A stretch of 11,607 nucleotides of DNA from Euperipatoides rowelli (Eukaryota > Onychophora > Udeonychophora > Euonychophora > Peripatopsidae): assembly GCA_003024985.2 (NCBI GenBank), contig PXIH01S0007794.1; one strand, written 5' to 3'. Position 1 is the stretch's first letter; each line of letters opens with the position of its first letter. The position numbers and the translations under genes were made by a program. Below the pieces are notes generated by a model that was not told where the DNA came from, made no database searches, and saw only the letters and a program-made list of their open reading frames with translations. This document shows, piece after piece, positions 1 through 8,369 of this stretch.

Positions 1-1188
1 GATCTATGTATAAAACATGAAGATCAATTAAAATATGATGTATTTGCAATATTTCGTTTTTATAGCTAAAACGAAAAATGAACAACTCTATTTATAATAT
101 AAAATCAGGAAATATAAAATGGAAGGGCTTATTTCTACAGGGGGAGGGGGTTGAAATAATACTTTCCTACCATAGTTCTTTATTCCTACGGGGATGCACT
201 TAACTAAACAGGTCATTTGCTCTTGCGTGGAATCATACGCATTGTAGATTAGTGCATTTAAATTCATATTTGCATTTCAAATTAGGGCATGCCGTAGAAG
301 CTAACACGTTTTATGTAATAGCCTACATATTTTAAATTTTAAAAAGATCCCCTTTCCATCATTTCAATTTATATTCAGTTAAAAAAACCAAAAAAAAAAA
401 CCATTATATTCAGTTAGCCGTAGGGAAATACAATAATATACCACGCATGCATAGTTAACTACACCTCCATAGGAATAACGCCGGCCATATAAAATTTTAC
501 ATTAAAATATAATAATTTATATAAAACAAAATTTTAAAATGTGTAACGTCCTCATTACTCATTCTGTCTTTGTAATTTATAATTTTATTATTTAGTACAA
601 GGTCGTAAAATTGTGCATCTGGAGATTGATCAACGTGTGCAAGCAAAAGAATAAAAGTGCAGAAAATTGTTATCTTCTTTAGAATACAGAAATTGGTTAT
701 TCTCGGATAAACAGTCCCAAATAATTTACCAATTTTTTCTATCTCAAATTACATCTATTCCTTATGTGGTTATAGTTTCAGGAACACAAATCTATATGCC
801 AGTTAGAGAAAGAGAAAATTAGTGTCTGAGTAGCAAATTCCCGAGCATCAGTAAATCCAGAAATGGACATTGATTGGTTTAAAGGTTGGGCTGACAGAAC
901 TTATGTATTACATAGTTGGAGTTAGCATTCAAGTTGGGTTAAGGTTAAATGTATGAATGCATATAGATCTCACTGATGGGCACAGGTAGAATATGGTCAC
1001 TCTTTGGTGTCAATCATCTCAAAAAAAATATCAGAGACATTAAGATAGCCCACAGTTTCTAGTAATTGATTGATCATAATTTGGATATATAATACTCATG
1101 ATTAAATTATAAACAAATAGGAGGCCTATGTCCGTTTGTGGCAATTTTCTTGAAATCCAAAAGGAATAATGATATAGTTTTCTAATTT
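1..1188. other. AT-rich non-coding stretch, nothing assignable
   Basis: I read both strands and found no coding region, RNA gene or transposon end that I can support. Minor items are a G-rich patch near 140-150 (two runs of five G separated by one A), a direct duplication of the 12-mer TATATTCAGTTA near 369 and 404 flanking an A-rich run, and several short A/T runs. A short open stretch near 863-930 is too brief to call. Confidence 0.6.
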
Positions 1189-1215
1189 GAATAATAATGA
1201 TGATGATGATGATGA
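1189..1215. repeat. AAT/ATG trinucleotide microsatellite
   Basis: The sequence changes from AAT units into about six ATG units and then into a C-rich tract (ACC repeats). An undetermined base (n) follows at 1231, which fits a low-quality read through simple sequence. On the minus strand the repeat reads as poly-isoleucine and produces a spurious 60-residue ORF at 1040-1222. Confidence 0.85.
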
Positions 1216-1231
1216 CCACCACCCCACCAAN

Positions 1232-2194
1232 ACTGTTACTAATAACAAATTATCATGTTAACTTATTTGACAATTTGATATTAAATTAATATCTTTTAGC
1301 ATAAGAGAAAAAAATTATGTTGTCCTTATTACAATATTTGGTGTATACCTTCATGTAAATTTTTATATGTAAAATAAATCATTTTTATTTCATCACTTTA
1401 TTCACAATCTACTTTCTAAGGCACATCTCTGTCATTAAGGTATTTCATTAGCGAAAGTGTGATCAATACAATGAAAAAAAAGTACAATGTAATGCCAGTA
1501 ATAAAAGTACAGTATATTTGAAAAGGTTAACATAATATAAATAACTGATTTCTTTGTTTCTGCAAAGACTTCATCCACTACTTAAATTTAAAAGTTCTAA
1601 GATGCTTTTCTTAAAGACAAACAGTTTTCTTTTTTGATCTATCCTTTTTTTATATCAACATTTTCTTCAGCGAGATTTTTTTTTTTAAATTAAAAAAATA
1701 TATTTGTAGTATTTACTCTAATAAGTGTGAACCTTGACATTTTAAAATCTATTCGTTTAAAGTATGCTTAAGAATTTTGATTTCTATCTTCTGAAAACAT
1801 TTGCACCTGAGCTCTCAAATCATGTTTCTTGTTTCTATATTTAAAACTCTTTAATCTTGCAATTGTCGTATTAAGTCTCTAAATGTATGTCATTCTTTAT
1901 CCCTCTCAACTTGATTTTATATCGGTCTAGCTGTAAAATTTAATTTAAAGCTTTTAATTTTCAAGATATCAAATTGTTAAGTGATATTGTTCTTTTGAAA
2001 TTAATTGGTTAATATAGACAAAAGTTTTAAATGTTTATTGGCGTGGGAATGGGGAGGGGCAGGAATAGGGTAAATACTGCATAACAATCTTACAAGAGTC
2101 CTCCTCTTCATTTTAAGAAAACTACTAAAATAAATACTAGTAGAAGATATTTAATAATTTATATTTCAGTGGATAACCTTTAAGAATAAAGTTT
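1232..2194. other. AT-rich non-coding stretch
   Basis: No gene is seen. There is a small perfect hairpin at 1277-1293 (GATATTA, 3-base loop, TAATATC), an AATAAA near 1374 with no recognisable gene before it, and several poly-T and poly-A runs (for example near 1676-1700). G-rich sequence sits near 2041-2070. Confidence 0.5.
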
Positions 2195-2525
2195 GGAAAA
2201 TTATATCACTCAACTTTAAGGGTGATACAAGTGTCTGAGAGGAAGGTTTGGGGAGATGCGAATTGAGAGGGAGATGAGTATAGTGTTAGGATGATCAGAA
2301 GTTATTGTAGGTTACAGAACTGTGCAGTTGTTGCAAATTTGAGAACATTATAACATTGGCTGGATCACATGAAAAGAGAAAAGTTGTAAGAAAGCCTAGA
2401 TGGAAAACCAAATCCATTCAGAAGATTGTAATATAGATGTAAGGATAGCATCAAAAGATCTTAGGCTGATAGGTAAGAAAGAACATAATTATAAGATGTG
2501 GTCATGATGCCACTGGGTAAGGACA
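2195..2525 (+). pseudogene. Decayed LINE (non-LTR retrotransposon) ORF, C-terminal end
   Basis: One reading frame, running through 2231-2233 and 2498-2500, matches the extreme C-terminus of a common type of invertebrate LINE polyprotein downstream of the reverse transcriptase. Visible pieces in order are SERKVW (family: ERKxLRxI), EGDEYSVR (family: WRxRyNxEL region), HWLDHMKRE (family: WLGHxxRM), LDGKP, RCKDSIKRS (family: RWxDxxxxDL) and DVVMMPLGKD (family: RWRxxVxxxxGL). Order and spacing fit except for an apparent in-frame shortening of roughly a dozen codons before DVVMM. Eight in-frame stops interrupt it, yet no frameshift is needed, so decay seems to be mainly by substitution. The frame stays open by chance to 2770, giving a 90-residue ORF whose last 80 or so residues I do not recognise; they probably read through the 3' UTR. 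The left boundary is uncertain. The clade (RTE-like or other) cannot be fixed by eye. Confidence 0.72.
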
Positions 2526-3019
2526 GTGGTTGTACTGTATATTGTTTTAATAATATGCAACTTCCTGTCTCAGAAAAATTCAACATTATTTGGAATGGTT
2601 CACCCAATTTTAGACAAAACTTAATGAAAACTTTGGGTCTCAAGAATTATATTGTTTGGGGAAGGGAAACATTTGTAAATAGTATGTTTGCATATGTTGG
2701 AGTATTAGTATATAGGGCTTACATGTGCCCTGGAGGAGTTAGTGATAGAATGGAGTTGGCCATGTGGTGAGGTAATTTTTATTTTGACCTAGCTCAACCA
2801 ACTTGGAACCAAGCTGGATAGGAAGTGTATATGGGTAATAAAAAGTATGTCATTGGCTTGGGGTTTGAGGCTGTAAATATAGAAATTAAATCAATTTTAT
2901 TCTACAAAAACAGCTGAGACAGCCTAAACAAGATTTATTAGAAGCTTATATCAGTCACAAAAAGCATGTGAATATGTGTAGGAGGAAAGCATTGATAGAG
3001 TAGGACTTGAATACTTTAA
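2526..3019. other. Possible LINE 3' UTR and unassigned sequence
   Basis: This follows the LINE remnant in its direction of transcription and may hold its 3' UTR, but I cannot see a clear tail or target-site duplication. The sequence is somewhat less AT-rich than its surroundings up to about 2870. No other gene or RNA is recognised. Confidence 0.35.
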
Positions 3020-3270
3020 TTCCATGTTGCATGTGTAACATCAATTTTGAATGCAGCTTCTAATTGAGAAAAACAGTGGAAGTGATATAAGCTTCCATGT
3101 TGATTTGTAACATCAACACAATGTGACTTCTAATTGAGAAAAACAGTGGAAGCCATAAAAGCTTCCATGTTGAATGTGTAACATCAGTGCTGAGTGCCTT
3201 TCTAATTTGGAAAAACAGCAGAAGTCATAAAATCTTCCCAATTGAATGCTGTGCTTGAGAAAAACTAAGT
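3020..3270. repeat. Tandem repeat, about 72-bp unit, 3.5 copies
   Basis: Copies start at TTCCATG near 3020, 3093 and 3163, giving units of 73, 70 and 71 bp, with a partial fourth from about 3234. Each unit has the order TTCCATGTTG, TGTAACATCA, TCTAATT, GAGAAAAACAG, GAAG, ATAA. Copies are diverged by substitutions and small indels, and the fourth decays quickly. The unit junction forms a hairpin, perfect in copy 2 (TGGAAGC at 3147-3153 against GCTTCCA at 3161-3167) and weaker in the others. A second short stem (ATGTT/AACAT) lies just after it. The minus-strand ORF at 3113-3364 is a by-product of this repeat. Confidence 0.93.
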
Positions 3271-3712
3271 CGGGAGAATAGCAATTTCTATGCCTTCCCA
3301 TATTGATTGATATACTAATGGATTGATTTAACTTAGATCTTATCACCTTATCACTAATTTGCACTTTCCTTGAGATGACAAAATTATCTTAGAGCATCAT
3401 CATGACATTTGCATAAATGTGCTCATTGCAAGATAAAAGCTCGGAAAGTTTTGCGAAAAGCACTGGAGCGCAAACTTGCACTCATTCTGTAAAAAGGGTT
3501 AAATAAAAGTAATTTGTGAACACATGATGTTATTTAAAATATTTCTATTCAATAAATTTTCTATGTGCAGAAAGAAAAGTAATAGCCTAGTTAATTCAAA
3601 TTTGTTATTTTGCTCCATTATGATTTCATATTATAAAAATGGATAGGACTGAAAAGTCAAAAATGTAATTCCAACTTCTTCTCTTTGGCTGTTGCCATAG
3701 TGACCACTCAGG
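3271..3712. other. AT-rich non-coding stretch
   Basis: No gene is seen. It contains a slightly GC-richer patch at about 3425-3490 and ends at the 3' tail of the minus-strand LINE remnant. Confidence 0.5.
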
Positions 3713-4185
3713 ATTTATCATTATCATTATTATTATTATAGGTTTATTAATCATAAAATATTTACAAGTAAAATATTTATAGATTGACACATACATACAA
3801 ATTTGATTAAAACCTTAGCCACGTGGATATAGGTCTAATTACAATAGTGTTGATTGAGAATATTCAGAGGAAACAAACAAAAAAGAAAAAAATGTACAAA
3901 TGATATTTTAAACAGCAAGAATAACAAGCAAATGATATTAATTAATAGTTCTAATTATTCATTAAATCAATCATGGAGAATATAGGTGATTTGCTGTGTC
4001 TAGAAGTTCTTGCTTTATGTATGGGGAATTTATGAGCATTACGACTGACTCTATTAGAAGCCTGAGCTTGTTTAATTGGAAGGAATGATGGAAACTTCCT
4101 GAAAAAAAAAAATGGTGGCGCTACTATATATATTTTTTATTTTCCTTTGTTAAATTTAAATATGCTTAAATATTTTTCATCAAGT
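3713..4185 (-). mobile_element. 3' UTR and (ATA)n tail of a minus-strand LINE remnant
   Basis: Read on the minus strand, the sequence after the decayed reverse-transcriptase ORF runs about 440 bp, contains AATAAA (complement of 3742-3747), and ends in a run of TAATAATAA/TGA-type trinucleotides at 3713-3740. A short microsatellite tail instead of a long poly(A) is typical of several LINE clades such as CR1 and RTE. This placement of the 3' end fits the orientation of the coding remnant at 4186-4740. I do not see a convincing target-site duplication. Confidence 0.6.
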
Positions 4186-4740
4186 CTACGTAAATTCAGA
4201 CATGCTGGAAGATATCATGCAATATGTTTGTCTACGAGAAATCTTCTTACTTCTTTGGGAATATTCAAATTTTTTAATCCAAGTAGAGGTAAATGTGGCA
4301 GTAAAAAATCTTATCAACGTAATAATTCTAACATAAAAGTTATTATTAGTCGTTATGACAATGTTAAACCTGTTCTTACTCATTCAAATATTGATTTTAA
4401 CAATTTGATCAAGATTAATACATCTTCAGTAAAATACTCACTTCCTCTTAATAAGAATTTAATTATGAATCTACTCAACAAATCAGATCTCCTTTCCTCT
4501 AAATTGTGTAAACCCAAAAGAGAAATGGCTTTATCATAGGAATCATATTGATCACCCAAAATAATCCTTGTAGCTCTTTTCTGAACAGATTCTAAAGCAA
4601 AAAATTTTTTTTGGTGATTGATGAGAACCATACCATAGCACAATATTCCAAATTGGATCTAATATAGGATATGTAAGCAGTCACTAAAGCCAGCCTACTA
4701 GCACCTACTAAATATTACTCAGCTTATAATGAAATAAGAC
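4186..4740 (-). pseudogene. Decayed LINE reverse-transcriptase ORF, C-terminal part
   Basis: The minus strand carries the end of a non-LTR reverse-transcriptase polyprotein in three frames. First frame (about 4720 down to 4600): AYISYIRSNLEYCAMVW, the family's SxLEYxxxVW motif. A frameshift in the A/T run at 4599-4612 leads to the second frame: LESVQKRATRIILG, then LLGLHNLEERRSDL and FIIKFL, the family's (L)ExVQKRAxRxI, LGLxxLxxRR and FxxK motifs. A second frameshift at 4380-4383, where TGA and ATG overlap, leads to the third frame: KNRFNIV and NNNFYVRIITLIRFF, which fits the family's final KF-x(9)-F-xxSxIPxLxRxxN signature in spacing. The protein would have been a reverse transcriptase acting in retrotransposition; only its end remains, so it is non-functional. 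Recognition is by eye. The upstream limit near 4740 is approximate, because decayed catalytic motifs (such as YxDD) were not found further upstream. Confidence 0.85.
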
Positions 4741-5834
4741 CTTCATTCTGTGTATCTTTTTATGTTCTATTAATTTTATGTATGAGTAAAGGACACTGCC
4801 ATATTTGTTTATGTTGTTAGTACCAAATGTTGCCATCTTTACGAGAGTGACATGTTAGGTTTCAAAATATGAACCTACCATGAGTTACTTTGGATCTTTC
4901 AGGTTTTCGCCTACACATCTTGTTTCTTGCACTATTGTAACATATAACTCATTCATAAGTAATGGATGACCGATTGGCCATTTACTTATTTTCTTTTTAA
5001 ACTATTGTGCATTAGAACTAAGTGAGGTATGAGACTTTAATATTAATTATGGCAGTAGCTGAGTAAGCTTTGTTAACCTTTTCTTTATCTTCTGCTATTG
5101 CTCTTGGTTGTAAAATATGTTGTTATGGTTGTTTACTTTAATATAAGCAATTTAATTTACTTTGAATTCAGAATTTTTTACTATTAGTGTTTATTCATCT
5201 TTCCACATAGTGTTATGATGTGCTCCAGTCTTCATCTTCTGGTGGTTTGTTATCTCTACCGACTACATAGATATTGTAATTATGTCACCTGTCAGAATAT
5301 CCTGATATCTAAACAATACTTTAACATGTTAATTTCTTCATTGATGGGCTTCTTTGTATCGCATCTAAATTGTCTGAAAAAATATAATAGAATATTTCCT
5401 CTAGTGATGACATAAGAAGAAAGATTAATCATTTTCTTTTTGTTCCTTCTTTACCTTCAAATAAAATGTAATATTTCAATTTATTAATATTGATTTTAGT
5501 TTTTTTGTTCTCACCAGTCTATGTTTAAAAGAAATATAAGTGTTTTAACTGTTTAATCGAAGAACTTGTTCAGCTCCCTGATGCTTATTACACCCCCACC
5601 CCATCTTTATCCTCCCTGCATCAATAACATTTGAACTCTATTGATAAAAATTTATTTTTTAAAAAATTACATTACATGGTAATTTTCCCAATAAAAGTGG
5701 CCTCCAATCTACTATCAATAAAAATTTGCGTTTTTATCAATCATTTGGCAGCTTGTCATTTATTTATTTTAAATTTATTTTTTATAAAATGTTGATATAA
5801 AAAAAATCAATAGACTACATGGTGGAAGCATTCA
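4741..5834. other. Unassigned AT-rich stretch upstream of the LINE remnant
   Basis: If the minus-strand LINE were longer, its reverse-transcriptase core should lie here, but I cannot recognise any of its motifs. Several short minus-strand open stretches look protein-like (35 codons at roughly 5025-5135, and a piece reading VGRDNKPPEDEDWSTS near 5210-5270), but none matches a family I know and each could occur by chance. A C-rich tract lies at 5591-5605. The 66-residue plus-strand ORF at 5215-5415 has no recognisable feature. Confidence 0.4.
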
Positions 5835-5960
5835 TCATTGTACTTCGCCTTCTTCAATAGAAACTTCATGTTCCTTGTCTGTTATTGTTACATTAAATTC
5901 TATCACATGTACAATGAAAATCTCGTATGAAATAAAATTCCAGTTTTGAGTGACAAGAAG
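5835..5960 (-). other. Short acidic open frame, possible exon remnant
   Basis: On the minus strand 41 codons are open between a TAA (complement of 5961-5963) and a TGA (complement of 5835-5837). The end reads VTITDKEHEVSIEEGEVQ, an acidic, charged composition unusual for random AT-rich sequence. Runs resembling AATAAA lie about 60-75 bases downstream on the same strand. There is no ATG at the start, so this could at most be the end of a terminal exon. Chance is a real possibility: 41 open codons are not rare at this base composition. I do not recognise a family. Confidence 0.15.
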
Positions 5961-6252
5961 TTACACATAATAGGAAATGAAGAAAAGCCATTAAAGATTA
6001 TTTAAATTTATAATAAAAAACACATCTGTTTAAAAGTATAGTATTTTAAAGTTAGAAAAAATAAAGAAGATGGGAGCAGTAAATGGAAAATGAAATTCTT
6101 ACTATTGATTTTTTTAATTATTATGACATTTTTGTTCAAAAAATCTTTGATTTATAAACATTAGACTCACCAAATATTGTTGAATGATTGTCCTTTTTGT
6201 TTTAATTCGTTTAATTTTTATGGGAGGTTATGAGTGATAGATAGACGGATGG
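5961..6252. other. AT-rich non-coding stretch
   Basis: Nothing supportable is seen. The end of the neighbouring minus-strand LINE tail marks the right limit. Confidence 0.5.
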
Positions 6253-6272
6253 GTTTTTTTTATTTATTTTCA
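6253..6272 (-). other. Poly(A) signal and A-rich tail of the LINE remnant
   Basis: On the minus strand two overlapping AATAAA-type units run directly into eight A residues. Position and direction fit the 3' end of the coding remnant just upstream. No target-site duplication was identified. Confidence 0.55.
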
Positions 6273-6830
6273 AAGTTAGCCCAACGTTCACTCACATAAA
6301 TGTGTGTGGTGTTCCAGGATGGTTGTTAGAAAACATAGATTTACAATAAAAATAAAACAAAGTTTATCACAATAGATCAACTTTTGAAGTTGGGAATGTC
6401 ATTATTTGTAAGAATTTTGCTAGATATTTTTTTTTGAAAGATATCATTGAGTTAGAGTTTTTTATTTCTTGGGGAATGGCATTTCATAAAAGGGTTGCTT
6501 TGCTACTAAATTAAAGTTTTCTTTAATTTGAATTCATTGATGGTAATGATAAATTGTTATCACCTCCATAATATGTGAAATGAGTATGAGAATCCCTTTT
6601 AAATTTTAGTAGATTGTATAAATAGATTGGATTTTTTGATTTCCAAGATTTTTCATATTTGAGTGGCCATGTTCAATAGTCTGACTTTATAAATAGGTAG
6701 TAATTTTAATGTGTCTAATGACTTTTTCTGAATCCCATGATTCTTTTCTTGGAAAATCCCTTTTATGTTGTGAATAAACTTATGTCCTGAGAGAATGTCA
6801 AAACAGAATGACAAAAACTAGATTTTTCTT
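6253..6830 (-). pseudogene. Decayed LINE, C-terminal end of ORF plus 3' tail (second type)
   Basis: Reading the minus strand, one frame (about 6800 down to 6655) gives SLDTLKLLPIYKVRLLNMA, like the family's LxxLpIyxlrLlN segment before the C-terminal domain. After a frameshift near 6655-6675 a 49-codon open stretch (6526-6672) gives PIYLYNLLK, SHTHFTYY and NNLSLPS, like yxykxxn, HxxxTR and lxlP. The same frame continues through stops to FSSKATLL, a stop in place of the W of the WN motif, NAIPQEIKNSNS and SFKKKYLAKFL. This reproduces the classic LINE ending: SxxxxGxxxWNxLPxxIKxxxSxxxFKKxLKxxL. The 3' end follows about 100 bp later as AATAAATAAAAAAAA (complement of roughly 6254-6268). The C-terminal type differs from the remnants at 2195 and 4186, so it belongs to another lineage. 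It is non-functional. Confidence 0.82.
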
Positions 6831-6963
6831 AAAATTTTGATAGATCATGCTGACCATTATTTTTATGCTTGCTCTCATAATCTTCTTTCAACTTAATTTT
6901 AGGATTTTTACATCTGTAGATGTTACTTTATCACAGTGAAATCATCATAAACAAACAGCGAGA

Positions 6964-7524
6964 GGTCTAACTGCAAAACTCACAAACTCCACGTTTGCCA
7001 ATTTTGAGAAAACAACAAAAAACGCATAAAAATCAAAAGGGAAGTCAATTTTAACTTATTTTGTAATTTTCATTTACAATGTGTCAAAGAATTGTTTATT
7101 CACAAGGAAAAAAAAATTAGTCATTAAGATGGTAAAAAAGTTGCTTAAAATATTGGAGAATGTGACTTTTGCAACCAAGATTTGGACAATGTGAGTTTTG
7201 CGCTTTACCGTTTTTGAGAATGTGATTTTTGACACCATAAATAATCAACATTTTACACTTTAATAAGATAGTAGCTAGTGTCCACATGATCTAGTGGAAG
7301 CTTCACTTTGGCTAAGAGGAGAATGTGACTTTAGTAGCCAAATGTATGGTGGAGACTGTGAGTTTTGACACCATATCCAATATTTGTCATTCAATAAATA
7401 TAGGAGAATGATAATTTTCCAGTATTATTTGATTTAAATTACAATGAGATTTAAACAGAATAAGATTACATAAAAAAACTCATTTTGACTCAATAGTGGA
7501 GAATGTGAGTTTAACAGTTAGACC
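6964..7524. mobile_element. MITE-like element with 29-bp terminal inverted repeats
   Basis: The left end at 6964-6992 and the reverse complement of the right end at 7496-7524 match at 25 of 29 positions, both beginning GGTCTAACTG and ending CTCCAC. They bound 561 bp with no coding capacity, as expected for a non-autonomous DNA transposon. The inner part of the terminus, read inwards from the right as GGAGAATGTGAG, is repeated inside the element (separate entry). No clear target-site duplication flanks it: left flank AACAGCGAGA, right flank CTATTACTCT. The superfamily is therefore undetermined. It lies close to the LINE remnant on its left. An alternative is that these are just outlying copies of the internal repeat, but the extra matched GGTCTAACTG at both ends argues for real termini. 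Confidence 0.55.
7155..7375 (+). repeat. Interspersed 30-32-bp subrepeats inside the MITE-like element
   Basis: The motif GGAGAATGTGAsTTTTG, often followed by CACCA or CCA, starts at 7155, 7184, 7215, 7318 and 7351, with weaker or terminal copies at 7403 and 7498 and one inverted copy in the left terminus. Spacing within the two clusters is 29-33 bp. Copies differ mainly by single substitutions. Confidence 0.8.
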
Positions 7525-7825
7525 CTATTACTCTATATTATTATTAATTACTTTTATTTCAACCATAAGTATTTGCCTATAGTTGCATTGATAAATTCCA
7601 GACTACTAAAACTCTAGACCAAAATGATGTGTGTCTTCTTTATTATTTAAGATTTTTTATTGTTACAAATGACTAATAAAATATAAATAAAGTCTAAAAA
7701 AAAACTGATCTGTTTGCCAGTTGGTTTGTCTTAGTCAGAAAATTAACAATTTAGAAAAATTGTTCATTTAAGTTGACTCACATTCAGATTGACAGCTTGC
7801 CTGCACAGGAAATGAACAGTATTAG
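7525..7825. other. AT-rich non-coding stretch
   Basis: No gene is seen. A small hairpin (AACAATTT, 4-base loop, AAATTGTT) lies near 7746-7765. Confidence 0.5.
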
Positions 7826-8104
7826 GTAAACCTAATAGCTTACAATTCAGTTTGCATACCTGCTCGAATATTTACTTCCTACGTTCACTCATATTATCAA
7901 ATCCTCCTAAATTATAACGTAATTCATATAGGTGTCATTCTGAATCTTAATGAACATTGGTCTTTTTTTACTAAAATTGCCACCATTGTCCTGATTAATA
8001 GTGAAAACAGCTCAATCAAACCCCTATTGTCCAATTTGGATAAAAAAATGAAATCCAATCTCGACTCCTTATGCTGCAGAGTTACAGATAGAACAATACA
8101 TTAA
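7826..8104 (+). other. 92-codon open frame without ATG start, unknown
   Basis: The frame is open from just after a TAG (7823-7825) to TAA (8102-8104). After that stop the same frame reads on for about 25 codons (YVDYKCPEINALITTN and so on) before the next stop. The first ATG lies near the end, so this is not a complete gene; it could be a gene or transposon remnant. The translation ends DKKMKSNLDSLCCRVTDRTI. I do not recognise a family. The opposite strand is also open for about 57 codons over part of it, which suggests locally lower stop density rather than proven coding. A length of 92 codons is expected less than once by chance in a window of this size and composition, so it is only suggestive. 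Confidence 0.2.
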
Positions 8105-8251
8105 TATGTTGACTACAAATGTCCTGAAATCAACGCCTTGATTACCACAAATACTAATCCACTGTCCAGAAAAATTCAAGTTCTATAGAACAAATACTAT
8201 TGATGTATCTAATAATATATAAAAAGCAATAAGTAACAAAATAAAATAATA

Positions 8252-8293
8252 ATAAAATAAAAATTTAATTCAGGCAACCATCTTAGCACCATT
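8252..8293 (+). repeat. Short diverged direct repeat, copy A
   Basis: The stretch from the A-rich AAAATAAAA through TCAGGCAACCATCTTAGCA is similar to 8781-8818 (19 of 24 matches in the TCAGGC core, differences mostly transitions). It may be a piece of an older dispersed element. Confidence 0.35.
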
Positions 8294-8369
8294 TACAATT
8301 GGGTTCATACTGTAATTATATAAAGCACTTTTTTTTACATTTTTATATATTTCCTGACTTCAAATACAT

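Noticed and set aside
121-170. G-quadruplex near the left end
   Set aside because: Only two G5 runs plus one GGG are close together; four suitable G-runs are not present on the strand.
1040-1222. 60-residue minus-strand ORF beginning with poly-isoleucine
   Set aside because: It is produced by the ATG/AAT microsatellite; nothing else supports coding.
2498-2770. 90-residue plus-strand ORF as an independent gene
   Set aside because: It begins with a GTG inside the LINE remnant, in that remnant's frame, and most of it appears to be read-through of non-coding sequence.
3113-3364. 83-residue minus-strand ORF
   Set aside because: It lies within the 72-bp tandem repeat and has no recognisable domain.
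4147-4740. Twin-priming inversion of a LINE
   Set aside because: The order of sense and antisense parts would be opposite to that made by twin priming, and the simple minus-strand reading explains the interval.
5215-5415. 66-residue plus-strand ORF
   Set aside because: No motif is recognised and the length is expected by chance in this much AT-rich sequence.
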